This document shows, in pieces, positions 44,324 through 52,038 of a DNA stretch of 64,000 bases. This DNA comes from CF-167 sp963695195. GTDB taxonomy: Bacteria > Chloroflexota > Limnocylindria > QHBO01. The stretch is from contig CAVOGE010000007.1 of NCBI GenBank assembly GCA_963695195.1, forward strand, positions 1,798,001 to 1,862,000, given 5' to 3'. Below the pieces are notes generated by a model. It did not search any database and was not told where the DNA came from. It worked only from the letters and a program-made list of their open reading frames with translations. Each line of letters opens with the position of its first letter. Within the stretch, counting starts at the first letter, position 1. Both the position numbers and the translations under genes were made by a program.

Positions 44324-45034
44324 ATGGACGTCAGCCTCGCGCTCGCCTTCGCCGCCGGCCTGCTCAGCTTCTTGTCCCCGTGCGTGCTCGCGCTGGTGCC
44401 CGTCTACCTCGCATTCCTCGGGGAGACGGCCGCGGCGCAATCGCCGCTCCCCGCCTCAGCCGCGTGGCGAGGCCCCGTCTTCTCCCAGGCCCTCCTCTTC
44501 GTGGTCGGCTTCTCGGTCATCTTCATCGTCCTCGGCACGAGCCTTGGGCTGCTGGGGAGCGCCGTCTTCCGGGTCGACGGCGTCCGGCAGGTCGCGGGCA
44601 TCGCGGTCATCGGTCTTGGATTGGTCAGCACCGGCATCTTTGGCCCGGTGCTCGATCGCTTCATGCGCATGAACATCAGCACCGACCGACTGCCGACCTC
44701 CCGCTCCGCTCGCGCCTTCGCGTTGGGTGCGCTCGTCGCCGTCGGCTGGACGCCGTGCATCGGCCCTGTGCTCGGCGCGATCCTGACCATGGGCGCCAGC
44801 TCCCAGGACGCGTGGATCGCCGCGCTTCTGCTGGTCGCCTACTCAGCGGGCCTGGCGATCCCGTTCCTGGCTGCGGCTGTTGCGCTGCCAAGCATGCGAC
44901 CGGTGCTCGGCGTCCTGCGCCGCCACCATCGGTCCGTCCAGATCATCTCCGGCGTCTTCATCATGGGAATTGGCGTGCTGATCCTGACCAATGCCTTCGC
45001 TCGAATGGCGGGGCTCTTCACCTTCTTCATCTGA
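44324..45034 (+). CDS. ccdA: Thiol-disulfide transmembrane transporter CcdA
   Basis: 236 residues, six membrane helices. Both redox Cys are in place: SFLSPCVLALVPVYLAFLGE and VGWTPCIGPVLGAILTMG. CcdA moves reducing power from cytoplasmic thioredoxin to extracytoplasmic partners for cytochrome c assembly or thiol maintenance. No cytochrome c maturation genes are in view; the neighbouring Cys-cluster membrane protein and cupredoxin are plausible clients. A TAGGAT (44309-44314) 9 nt before the ATG could be a second promoter. Confidence 0.92.
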   Translation: MDVSLALAFAAGLLSFLSPCVLALVPVYLAFLGETAAAQSPLPASAAWRGPVFSQALLFVVGFSVIFIVLGTSLGLLGSAVFRVDGVRQVAGIAVIGLGLVSTGIFGPVLDRFMRMNISTDRLPTSRSARAFALGALVAVGWTPCIGPVLGAILTMGASSQDAWIAALLLVAYSAGLAIPFLAAAVALPSMRPVLGVLRRHHRSVQIISGVFIMGIGVLILTNAFARMAGLFTFFI

Positions 45035-45046
45035 CGAGGTAGACCG

Positions 45047-45376
45047 ATGCATCCCGCCCTCTGGCTCGCCCTGGCGATCGGCTCCGAGATCATCGCCACC
45101 ACGTCGCTCAAGTTGTCGGACGGCTTCAGCAAGCTGGCCCCCTCCATCGTCGTCGTTGCCGGCTACGCGATCAGCTTCTGGGCCATGTCGATCAGCCTGC
45201 GCAGCATCCCCCTGGGCGTGGTCTACGCGATCTGGTCGGGCGTGGGCACGGCGGCGATCGTGCTGATCGGGTATCTCATGTTCCACGAGGTGCTGGATGC
45301 CGTGAAACTCGGCGCGATCGGGCTGATCGTGATCGGGGTGATCCTGCTCAACGGCGCGGGAGCGGCGGCGCACTGA
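45047..45376 (+). CDS. Small multidrug resistance (SMR) transporter
   Basis: 109 residues, four helices. ALAIGSEIIATTSLKLSDGF carries the essential membrane Glu (about position 14), and GVVYAIWSGVGTAAIVLIGYLMF is the SMR signature. Dimeric proton-coupled exporters of this family expel cationic drugs or guanidinium. Starts 12 nt after ccdA, so it is probably in the same operon. Confidence 0.92.
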   Translation: MHPALWLALAIGSEIIATTSLKLSDGFSKLAPSIVVVAGYAISFWAMSISLRSIPLGVVYAIWSGVGTAAIVLIGYLMFHEVLDAVKLGAIGLIVIGVILLNGAGAAAH

Positions 45377-45462
45377 ACCGCAGCATCGCGCGGTCCAAAT
45401 CCCACCTGACTACGCCTGCGGAAGCTGCGGCGGGACCCGCCTGGACTCCGGGATCACGATTG

Positions 45463-45798
45463 CTACAACGAGCGGTTGATCTCCCTCGCTGCGAGGAAGC
45501 TCACGAGCGAAAGGGCGCCGAGAACGGCGATCAGGCCGGGCGGCGGACAGAAGATGGAGCTGCAGTTCGACAACGCCATCAAGGTCATCATGACGGTCAT
45601 GAGTGCGGTGAAGCCCGTCGCAAGTGTGGCCACCGCGACTCCTCGGCGGCCACCGAGCCCGATCAGGACGCCTGTCACGAGGACGAGGGCCACCAACCCA
45701 TACAGAGCGGCGTTCGTGAACGGATTCGATATCAGGGCGGTGGTCATGAACGCCGCGGACGCGCCCCACAGGATTCCAGCTGCGAATCGCCAGTGCAT
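45463..45798 (-). CDS. Small membrane protein of unknown function
   Basis: 111 residues, about three to four helices (ALYGLVALVLVTGVLIGL, TLATGFTALMTVMMTLMAL, LIAVLGALSLVSFLA), with two Cys in NCSSIFCPPPG. ATG 45798 has a strong GGGAGG 5 nt upstream. The frame stays open to a GTG at 45975 and that stretch also contains a hydrophobic segment, so a 170-aa form is possible. The 45799-46060 space otherwise shows nothing recognisable. Confidence 0.62.
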   Translation of the reverse strand: MHWRFAAGILWGASAAFMTTALISNPFTNAALYGLVALVLVTGVLIGLGGRRGVAVATLATGFTALMTVMMTLMALSNCSSIFCPPPGLIAVLGALSLVSFLAAREINRSL

Positions 45799-46060
45799 CG
45801 TCGCCTCCCTCTGTGGCCGTTGCTCGGTGGTTGCGGCATCGTGGCGGACCGGCACTGCGGCGGGACTGCGGGAAAGCCCAAGTACGGCGGATACGCACAG
45901 CCAGGCGCTGCACCCGCACCCCAGGATCAGGGCGGCTGCCCCCGTGTAGACCCTTCTCCAGCCAGCGGTAGACACCAGCGGAGTACGGAGGGTGGAGCTC
46001 CCGCAGCTGTGGGGGGAGCGGGCGCTCTCGTTCTACGGGAAGCATGAGAATGCGTCGTTC

Positions 46061-46136
46061 TGGCGCCCCCGGAGGGAATCGAACCCCCGACGCTGGCCTT
46101 AGGACGGCCACGCTCTATCCACTGAGCTACGGGGGC
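46061..46136 (-). tRNA. tRNA-Arg(CCT)
   Basis: Minus-strand cloverleaf: acceptor GCCCCCG/CGGGGGC, D arm GCTC...GAGC, anticodon stem TGGCC/GGCCA with loop GTCCTAA (anticodon CCT), T arm with GTTCGATTC. CCA is encoded (46061-46063). Confidence 0.96.
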
Positions 46137-46153
46137 GGCGCCGGGGTTCATCC

Positions 46154-46159
46154 TATCAT
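46154..46159 (+). promoter_or_regulatory. -10 of the glutaredoxin-like gene, leaderless
   Basis: TATCAT 6 nt before the ATG at 46166. The overlapping minus-strand reading TAGGAT (46151-46156) could serve tRNA-Arg. Confidence 0.5.
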
Positions 46160-46165
46160 CGGTCC

Positions 46166-46408
46166 ATGCACAGAACGCCACGCGTGACCCTGTACGAGCG
46201 CGTCGGCTGTCACCTCTGCGACGAGGCGCGCGAACTGCTCGACGTCGTGCTCGGACCAGACCGATACGACCGCGTGGACATCGAGACCGATGACGACCTC
46301 ATCGTTCGGTACGGCTTCCGCATCCCGGTCGTGGCCCTCGACGGCATGGACCGCCTGGAGGCGCCGATCACCGGCCCCGATCTTCGGGCTCTGCTCGCCG
46401 AGACCTAG
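46166..46408 (+). CDS. Glutaredoxin-like protein
   Basis: 80 residues, thioredoxin fold with CHLC active site (VTLYERVGCHLCDEARELL) and a cis-Pro loop (FRIPVVALDG). Typical of the small glutaredoxin-like/DUF836 group; whether it reduces disulfides or binds clusters is unknown. Its TAG stop overlaps the TAG stop of the convergent cupredoxin gene in the four bases CTAG (46405-46408). Confidence 0.85.
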   Translation: MHRTPRVTLYERVGCHLCDEARELLDVVLGPDRYDRVDIETDDDLIVRYGFRIPVVALDGMDRLEAPITGPDLRALLAET

Positions 46409-46821
46409 CCGGGCGACCCGACGAACAGCGGACCATTCATGACCGGATGAACCGTGCACAGGAAGTAGTACTCACCTGCGGAGAGCGGGTCGATGGAGTA
46501 GTCGATCGCGTGGTCGCGGTCGATGATCTCGCCGCGCAGGTACTCGTTCACCTTGTCGCGCGTGTCGTAGATCGCGACGTTATGCGGTTCGCTGTCCCCG
46601 TTCTCCAGGCGAATCGTGAAGGCTTGGTCGGCCACCACGGAGACGCAGGGCGCGTCGAAGGCCAGATCGCCCGCGGTCAAGGCGACAACGCCGCTCGCAT
46701 CGGCCTGGGCACAGTCGGCGGGGCCCAGGGTCTCGGACGGCGCCGCTCCGCAGGCCGCGAGGATCACCGCGGAAGCGAAGGACACCGCGGACAGTCGTCG
46801 GCGACGAGGGCTCACGCTCAC
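46405..46821 (-). CDS. Cupredoxin-domain lipoprotein with type-1 copper ligands
   Basis: 138 residues. Lipoprotein signal SFASAVILAACGAAP (Cys24). The domain keeps the blue-copper set: His in DSEPHNVAIYD and Cys, His and Met in YFLCTVHPVMNG. Likely an extracytoplasmic electron carrier or copper chaperone. GTG start 46821 overlaps the MBL gene stop by 4 nt, so it is translated with it. Confidence 0.85.
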   Translation of the reverse strand: MSVSPRRRRLSAVSFASAVILAACGAAPSETLGPADCAQADASGVVALTAGDLAFDAPCVSVVADQAFTIRLENGDSEPHNVAIYDTRDKVNEYLRGEIIDRDHAIDYSIDPLSAGEYYFLCTVHPVMNGPLFVGSPG

Positions 46822-47699
46822 GACGGTTCCATCACCCGGAAGCCACGCTCGGTTGCCTCGATCTGGATCGGCAGGCCACCTGGATCATGGGTGAAGTAGC
46901 ACCACCAGCCCTCCGCCGCCGCACGCGTGACGAGCTCGTTGCGCGCCTCCACCGCCTGGATCGGGTAGTCGTCGTAGGCGCTTGTCCAACGCACCGGGAT
47001 CTGCCAGCGGGTAGGGATCAGATCGCCCCAGAAGATGGCCCGCGATCCGGGCTGTCGGGCGTCAGCAGTGCCCAGCAGGACCGCTTGCGAGCCGCGCGTG
47101 TGGCCACCGGTCGGCAGCACGCGAACGCCCTCGACCAGCTCGACCTCACCCTGCACCTCGGCGAGCTGGCCTGCGGCCCGCACCAGGTTGAGCTGCTCGA
47201 CCTCCATGATCCCTTGCAGCCGAAGCTCGTCGCTGTGCGCTGCCTCGGCCTCGTCTCGCTGCACGACGTACCGCGCGCGCGGGAAGGTTGGATGACCGTC
47301 CGCGTCGACCATGCCGCCGGCATGGTCGTAGTGCAGGTGGCTGACCACCACGAAGTCGATGCTGCCCGGATCCACGCCCAGGGCACGGAGGGCGACGGCC
47401 GGGTCGCCGCCCTCGATCCCCTTGATGTCGCGGTCCTTTTCGATCATCCGCACCCCGGTCCCGGTCTCGACCACGATCCGCTTGCCGCCCGCTTCAACGA
47501 GCAGCAGGTTCAGCCGGCACAGCAGTCGGCCGCGATCATCGGTCTCCACCAGGCGTGACCAGAGCGGCCTGGGGACCACCCCGAAGAAGCCACCGGCGTC
47601 GGGCCGGAACCATCCCGCGCGCACGACGCGCACGCTCACCTTCCCGGCAAAGGTGCGCGCCTGGCGCGCGGGTGTGATCTCGTACAACGGCTGCGTCAC
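46818..47699 (-). CDS. MBL-fold metallo-hydrolase
   Basis: 293 residues from GTG 47699. Metal ligands are HLHYDHAGG, GGHTRGSQAV and the Asp in AIFWGDLIPT; the closing His is in CYFTHDPGG. Resembles quorum-quenching lactonase/MBL hydrolases of the AhlD-like group; substrate not determinable. The open frame upstream to 47837 is a remnant of the dcd 3' end, not part of this protein. Followed by the cupredoxin lipoprotein. Confidence 0.85.
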   Translation of the reverse strand: MTQPLYEITPARQARTFAGKVSVRVVRAGWFRPDAGGFFGVVPRPLWSRLVETDDRGRLLCRLNLLLVEAGGKRIVVETGTGVRMIEKDRDIKGIEGGDPAVALRALGVDPGSIDFVVVSHLHYDHAGGMVDADGHPTFPRARYVVQRDEAEAAHSDELRLQGIMEVEQLNLVRAAGQLAEVQGEVELVEGVRVLPTGGHTRGSQAVLLGTADARQPGSRAIFWGDLIPTRWQIPVRWTSAYDDYPIQAVEARNELVTRAAAEGWWCYFTHDPGGLPIQIEATERGFRVMEPS

Positions 47700-47747
47700 G
47701 GGCGCTCCGCGGAAGAAGTGAACGTGGCAAGCCCGACCGGACAAGGC

Positions 47748-47795
47748 GCGGCCGCGCTCGAAGCCGCGATGGTACAGGCTCGCGGTCGGGTCGCG
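47748..47795. repeat. Duplicated 3' end of dcd, copy A
   Basis: 48 bp matching 48567-48614 at 45 of 48 positions, in the same orientation. On the minus strand it still reads RDPTASLYHRGFERGR, the dCTP deaminase C terminus. Together the copies flank the DUF308 gene. Confidence 0.85.
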
Positions 47796-47803
47796 AGGCC
47801 CAG

Positions 47804-47830
47804 GACCCACGCACCTGAGAGGCGTGGGTC
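47804..47830. terminator. Stable hairpin before the DUF308 gene
   Basis: Perfect 9-bp stem GACCCACGC/GCGTGGGTC (47804-47812, 47822-47830) with a 9-nt loop, followed on the plus strand by TTCCC. A weak terminator or insertion-border structure; it is just inside the dcd repeat copy A. Confidence 0.45.
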
Positions 47831-47900
47831 TTCCCAACCGGATGTTGGATCACTAGCATCCACTCGAAGGGCTGCCTCGTCTGCCACGAAGGAGAGTGAA

Positions 47901-48515
47901 ATGACCGGGAAGACGGCTTCGCGTGGAGGAAGGGTAGTTCTCGGCGCTGACCCGAAGCTGCAACTGGGGGCAGCCGCCGCCCTGGCTGCAACCGGCGTGT
48001 TCATGCTCCTCGACAAGGGCCGCTCCGAGCTCATCGCCGGGCTTGTCCTGGGTGGCTATTTCGCCGTCGTCGGGATCGCCCATATCGTCAGCCGCTTCAG
48101 CACCGCCGACTTTGGGCGGGCCGCCGAGGGCCATGCACTGCGGGCTGGGATTGGCCTCGTGTCCGCGGCGCTGCTGTTCGGGCTTTCATTCCTCGAGGCG
48201 ATCACCCTCGTCGGGGTTCGTCTGATCCTGGCGATCGGTGGGATCCCCCTCGGGCTGATGGGCATCTGGCTGGCGATTCTGACCAGGGCGTCAGGATTCC
48301 GCTGGGGGTTTTCCATCGTCAACGCGTTTATCGCGGCGTACGGCGTGCTGCTGCTGTACACCCAGTTCGTCGATGAGCGAGCGTTCGGAACCGTCCTCAC
48401 CGTGGTCGCATGGAGCGCTATTGCGCTGGCCGTGGTGCTCGCCGCGCTTGGCCTCTTTCGAGCCCGCGTGACCTCGGTGGCATCTCCGACCAGCGCCGAC
48501 AGCGGAGAGGGCTGA
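47901..48515 (+). CDS. Membrane protein with DUF308/HdeD-like helices
   Basis: 204 residues, about six helices (LQLGAAAALAATGVFMLL, LIAGLVLGGYFAVVGIAHIV, LRAGIGLVSAALLFGLSFLE and others) in the repeated two-helix style of HdeD/DUF308 proteins. No polar catalytic residues. ATG 47901 has GAAGGAG 6 nt upstream and TAGCAT (47856-47861) as a -10 candidate. It lies alone on the plus strand between two copies of the dcd 3' end, which suggests it was inserted there. Confidence 0.72.
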   Translation: MTGKTASRGGRVVLGADPKLQLGAAAALAATGVFMLLDKGRSELIAGLVLGGYFAVVGIAHIVSRFSTADFGRAAEGHALRAGIGLVSAALLFGLSFLEAITLVGVRLILAIGGIPLGLMGIWLAILTRASGFRWGFSIVNAFIAAYGVLLLYTQFVDERAFGTVLTVVAWSAIALAVVLAALGLFRARVTSVASPTSADSGEG

Positions 48516-48554
48516 CGGACTCGCGCCCGGGATTCGTCCATCAGGGGGACCGGG

Positions 48555-49136
48555 CTAGCGTTTGATGCGGCCCCGCTCGAAGTCGCGATGGTACAGGCTG
48601 GCGGTCGGGTCGCGCTGCCCGCGGTACTTGCTGCCGATGCGCGCATCGCCGTAGCCGACCTCGACCGGCGAGGTGAGCCGCTGGAAACTGATCTGGCCGA
48701 TCTTCATCCCGTCGTACAGGGTGATCGGCAGGTTGGCCACGTTGGACAGCTCCAGCGTCAGGTTGCCCTCCCAACCGGGATCCACGTAGCCCGCCGTCGA
48801 ATGGATGAGCAGCCCCAGCCTCCCGAGGCTCGACTTTCCCTCCAGCCGCGCGACCAGGTCGTTCGGCAGCTCGACGCGCTCGAAGGTCGAGCCGAGCACG
48901 AACTCTCCCGGATGCAGGATGAACGGCTCGTCGCCCGCGATTTCGACCAGCTCGGTCAGCTCGGGCTGATCGGTTCGAACGTCGATGTACGGGTAGCGGC
49001 TGTTGCGAAACACGCGGAAGCGGCGGTCCAGGTGCAGGTCCACGCTCGACGGCTGGACGGCATCGGGGACGTACGGGTCGATGACGATCCGCCCTGCCGC
49101 GATCTCGGCGCGGATGTCGCGATCGGAGAGGATCAC
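48555..49136 (-). CDS. dcd: dCTP deaminase
   Basis: 193 residues. Makes dUTP from dCTP (bifunctional family members go on to dUMP). The core motif GKSSLGRLGLLIHSTAGYVDPGW with the catalytic Glu in LTLELSNV is present; AVQPSSVDLHLDRRFRVF opens the trimeric fold. The C terminus YRGQRDPTASLYHR is the part duplicated at 47748. GTG start overlaps nrdR by 4 nt, linking two nucleotide-metabolism genes in one mRNA. Confidence 0.95.
   Translation of the reverse strand: MILSDRDIRAEIAAGRIVIDPYVPDAVQPSSVDLHLDRRFRVFRNSRYPYIDVRTDQPELTELVEIAGDEPFILHPGEFVLGSTFERVELPNDLVARLEGKSSLGRLGLLIHSTAGYVDPGWEGNLTLELSNVANLPITLYDGMKIGQISFQRLTSPVEVGYGDARIGSKYRGQRDPTASLYHRDFERGRIKR
48567..48614. repeat. Duplicated 3' end of dcd, copy B (in the intact gene)
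   Basis: In-gene copy of the 48-bp repeat at 47748-47795; the copies are 819 bp apart. Confidence 0.85.
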
Positions 49137-49606
49137 CCCTTCTCCGCCGGCGTGCGCTGCTTCATCAGGCGGTCCACCTCGCGCTTGAGCGTCGAGATGT
49201 CCTCGTAGCTGTGATAGACCGATGCGAACCGGATGTAGGCCAGCTGATCCATGTCGCGCAGCGCCTCGGTCGCCATTCGGCCGACCTCCTTGCTGCTCAC
49301 CTCCGGCTGCCCCCGCGCACGGAGGGCGCTCTCGATGTCGTCGACCGCCTGTTCGACGTGCGCCAGGGTGACCGGGCGCTTCTCGAGTGCGCGCATCAAT
49401 CCCGCCTGGAGCTTGCCGCGGTCGAACTCCTGGCGGCTCCCGTCGCGCTTCAGCACGGTCAGTCGCGCGCCTTCAGCGCGCTCGTAGGTGGTGAATCGGA
49501 AGGTGCAGGCCTCGCACTCGCGGCGACGGCGAATGGTTCCCCCGGCCTCGAGATCGCGCGAGTCGATGACCCGCGTCCCCTCCTCGTTGCAGCGTGGACA
49601 GCGCAT
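49133..49606 (-). CDS. nrdR: Transcriptional repressor NrdR
   Basis: 157 residues. Zinc ribbon MRCPRCNEEGTRVIDSR ... RRRECEACTFRFTTYER followed by an ATP-cone (VLKRDGSRQEFDRGKLQAGL). NrdR senses (d)ATP and represses ribonucleotide reductase genes. Coupled to dcd by a GTGA overlap. No NrdR boxes were recognised in the window, and no nrd genes are present. Confidence 0.96.
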   Translation of the reverse strand: MRCPRCNEEGTRVIDSRDLEAGGTIRRRRECEACTFRFTTYERAEGARLTVLKRDGSRQEFDRGKLQAGLMRALEKRPVTLAHVEQAVDDIESALRARGQPEVSSKEVGRMATEALRDMDQLAYIRFASVYHSYEDISTLKREVDRLMKQRTPAEKG

Positions 49607-49635
49607 GCGGAATCCCCGTACGGACTACACCAGTG

Positions 49636-49660
49636 GTGGTACCGATGACGAGGGTACCAC
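49636..49660. promoter_or_regulatory. Perfect 8-bp inverted repeat upstream of nrdR
   Basis: GTGGTACC (49636-49643) and GGTACCAC (49653-49660) with a 9-nt spacer, in the 76-bp gap before nrdR. It is either an operator or a hairpin ending the etf operon transcript; no U-tract follows. Confidence 0.5.
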
Positions 49661-49682
49661 AAGATGTGGGCAGATTCGGCCC

Positions 49683-50252
49683 CTACTGCCGATGCAGCCG
49701 AGCAGCCACCGATGCCTCGGCGGGCAGCCCCGGCTCCCAGCTGAGAAGTGCGTCGACCAGCTCGCGCATGCGCAACTGCGCGTGAAGGATGTTGAGGTGT
49801 CCCCGCTTCCAGTAGATGGTCGGTTCCTCGTCCTCCGGAGGTCGGTGCGGCAGTCGGGTGATTCCGCAGCCGCGCGCGGCAGTCACGATCCCGCGCAGCG
49901 CGCGTTCGAGATTGCCCTCGTACTCGGCGTGGAGCGCGTGCAGCTCCTCCGGTGCCAGGATCTCGCGCAGTCCCTCGGCGGCCGCATCGAGCTCGTCCTC
50001 TCCAGCCTGCAGCGCGACGAGCGCCTCGTCGGGGTCGGCGGCGCGGCGACGCAGCGCGTCGACCAGGTCACCCAGCTCGACCAGCCGCCCGTCGATCGTC
50101 GCCGTGCGTTCGGCAAGGTCGCGGCGGTAACCGTCCAGCTCTCGTCCGTAGGCATGCGGCCGGCGGCGGCGTGGACGCAGGAGCGCGGGCATGGCGAGGA
50201 GGACGATAGCCGCCGTCAGCAGTGGGGCCGATCCTTGCGGTGAACGAGGCAT
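49683..50252 (-). CDS. Unknown membrane-anchored protein in the etf operon
   Basis: 189 residues. One N-terminal helix (PLLTAAIVLLAMPALL) then a basic patch and a long coiled-coil-like cytoplasmic region (YRRDLAERTATIDGRLVELGDLVDALRRR), ending in GCGITRLPHRPPEDEEPTIYW. No family recognised. Its ATG overlaps the etfA stop (TGATG), so it is made with the electron-transfer flavoprotein and may tether or organise it at the membrane. Confidence 0.68.
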   Translation of the reverse strand: MPRSPQGSAPLLTAAIVLLAMPALLRPRRRRPHAYGRELDGYRRDLAERTATIDGRLVELGDLVDALRRRAADPDEALVALQAGEDELDAAAEGLREILAPEELHALHAEYEGNLERALRGIVTAARGCGITRLPHRPPEDEEPTIYWKRGHLNILHAQLRMRELVDALLSWEPGLPAEASVAARLHRQ

Positions 50253-51241
50253 CAGTCGGGCATCCCCTTTCGGCGCCGAATCTCGGCTGTCAACTCTGGA
50301 ACGATCGCGAACAGGTCCCCCACCACGAACAGGTCGGCGAATTCACCGATCGGCGCATCGGGATCCTTGTTGATCGCGACCACGTTCTCCGCGGTCTGCA
50401 TCCCGACACGGTGCTGGATCGCCCCGCTGATGCCGCAACCGACGTAGAGTGCGGGCTTGACCACCTTGCCGGTCTGACCGATCTGCAACTGGTACGGCAC
50501 CCATCCGGCATCCGCGGCCGCACGACTGGCGCCGACCGCGCCGCCAAGGGCCGCGGCGAGTGCATGGAGCGGATCGAAGCCCGCGGCGCTGCCGACGCCA
50601 CGCCCGCCCGCGATGATGACGGTCGCCTCTTCCAGATTCGCGACCGCGGCGTCGGCGGGATGCGATTCCACGATGCGGACCGATCCCAGCGCCCCGGCGT
50701 CGGCCGAAGGAGCGCTCGAGACGGTCGCCGTTCCGCTCCCACCCTCCAGCGGCGTGAAGGTGCCGGAGAGCGCAAGGACGATGACCGGCTGCGGAGCATC
50801 GGCCACGCACTCGCTCACCGTGATCACCGAGCCCTGGAGCGTTGCCTGCTCCACCCGCACGCGGCCACCCTCAATCGACACGGCACGTACCGGCCCCAGC
50901 GCCGGCAGCCCGAGCAGACCCACCAGCGCGGCGGCCAGATCGCGGCCGTTGGGTGTGGCCGGCGCGAGCACCGCACGGGGCGCATCGTCGCCAAGCGTCG
51001 CGGCGGCTGCAGCCGCCAGGCCGATCGCGGGGCCGGTGATGTCCGACAACACCACAGCGCGAACCGCGCCCGCGGCACCGAGTGCGGCCGCTCCAGCGCT
51101 GGCCCCATCGCCGTAGGCGAGCGCCACCGCGGCGCCGCCGCTCTCCCGAGCGAGTCCAGCCGCCCCGGCCGCCAGTTCAAGCGCACTCCGTGCCGGCGTG
51201 CCGCCGTCGAACTCGGCAAGGAAGCAGATGTCGTTACTCAT
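50252..51241 (-). CDS. etfA: Electron transfer flavoprotein alpha subunit
   Basis: 329 residues; carries the FAD of the ETF heterodimer. The C-terminal FAD domain is clear: VIIAGGRGVGSAAGFDPLHALAAALG, VGASRAAADAGWVPYQLQIGQTGKVV, LYVGCGISGAIQHRVGMQTAENVVAINKDPDAPI. Located between etfB (14 nt gap) and the unknown membrane-anchored protein. Accepts electrons via EtfB from the acyl-CoA dehydrogenase encoded upstream. Confidence 0.95.
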   Translation of the reverse strand: MSNDICFLAEFDGGTPARSALELAAGAAGLARESGGAAVALAYGDGASAGAAALGAAGAVRAVVLSDITGPAIGLAAAAAATLGDDAPRAVLAPATPNGRDLAAALVGLLGLPALGPVRAVSIEGGRVRVEQATLQGSVITVSECVADAPQPVIVLALSGTFTPLEGGSGTATVSSAPSADAGALGSVRIVESHPADAAVANLEEATVIIAGGRGVGSAAGFDPLHALAAALGGAVGASRAAADAGWVPYQLQIGQTGKVVKPALYVGCGISGAIQHRVGMQTAENVVAINKDPDAPIGEFADLFVVGDLFAIVPELTAEIRRRKGMPD

Positions 51242-51255
51242 GTCGCACCCCTCGC

Positions 51256-52038
51256 CTAGATCAACTTCCGGGCGGCCAGCCAGTCGGCGATCCGCGACGC
51301 CGCGTCGGCTGGTCCCAGGTCTTCGACGCGCTCCGTCGGCGCCTTGGGCTCGGGTGGGCGCGCCTCCACGACACGCGTCAGGGCTGCCCCATGCAGATCA
51401 TCCGCCGAGAGCCCCAGATCTGCGAGGCTCCAGGTCTCGAGTGACTTGCGGCGCGCGGCCATGATCCCCTTCAGCGAGGCATAGCGCGGCTCGCCGACCT
51501 GGTCGGTGACGCTTGCCACGACCGGCAGGGGTGCCTCGAGGATGTCGAAGCCGGAGGCGGTCAGCCGACGAATGCGCGCGGTCGAGCCGGTCAGCAGCAG
51601 TTCGGCGCCGTACGAGAGCAGGGGCAGCCCACGAATGGCGGCCACCGCGCCAGGGACCAGCGAGCCGCGGGCGTCATCGGAACTCATCCCCATGAGGGCC
51701 ACATCGGGTGCCAGCTTGTCGAGCGCCGCCGCCAGGACGCGTGCCGTTGCCCACTGGTCGGCCCCCGCCAGTGCGTCATCGGTGACCTGGAAGGCCTCCT
51801 CGCCTCCCATCGCAAGGGCGCGGCGGAGGGCCTCGGCGGCCGATTCGGGCCCCATCGACAGGTAGGCAACCGTCTCAACGGCGCCCGCCTCCTGGAGTCG
51901 GAGCGCCTGTTCGATGGCGTACTCGTCGAGTGGATTGATCACCGACTCGGTCGCAGCTCGGTCGAGCCGCAGGTCGGCGGTATAGCGCTTCTCGGCCGTG
52001 GTGGCCGGGACCTGTTTGACGCAGACGACGATCTTCAC
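51256..52038 (-). CDS. etfB: Electron transfer flavoprotein beta subunit
   Basis: 260 residues, the AMP-binding partner of EtfA. Starts KIVVCVKQVPATTAEKRY, then INPLDEYAIEQALRLQE, and SFDGQTPVVAASVTDQ-like PLPVVASVTDQVGEPRYASLKGIMAARRK with the recognition loop. GTG 52038 overlaps the acyl-CoA dehydrogenase stop by 4 nt. Confidence 0.95.
   Translation of the reverse strand: MKIVVCVKQVPATTAEKRYTADLRLDRAATESVINPLDEYAIEQALRLQEAGAVETVAYLSMGPESAAEALRRALAMGGEEAFQVTDDALAGADQWATARVLAAALDKLAPDVALMGMSSDDARGSLVPGAVAAIRGLPLLSYGAELLLTGSTARIRRLTASGFDILEAPLPVVASVTDQVGEPRYASLKGIMAARRKSLETWSLADLGLSADDLHGAALTRVVEARPPEPKAPTERVEDLGPADAASRIADWLAARKLI

Noticed and set aside
47748..48614. Insertion sequence bounded by direct repeats
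   Set aside because: No transposase, no terminal inverted repeats; the repeats are the dcd 3' end, so it is reported as a duplication or integration trace instead.
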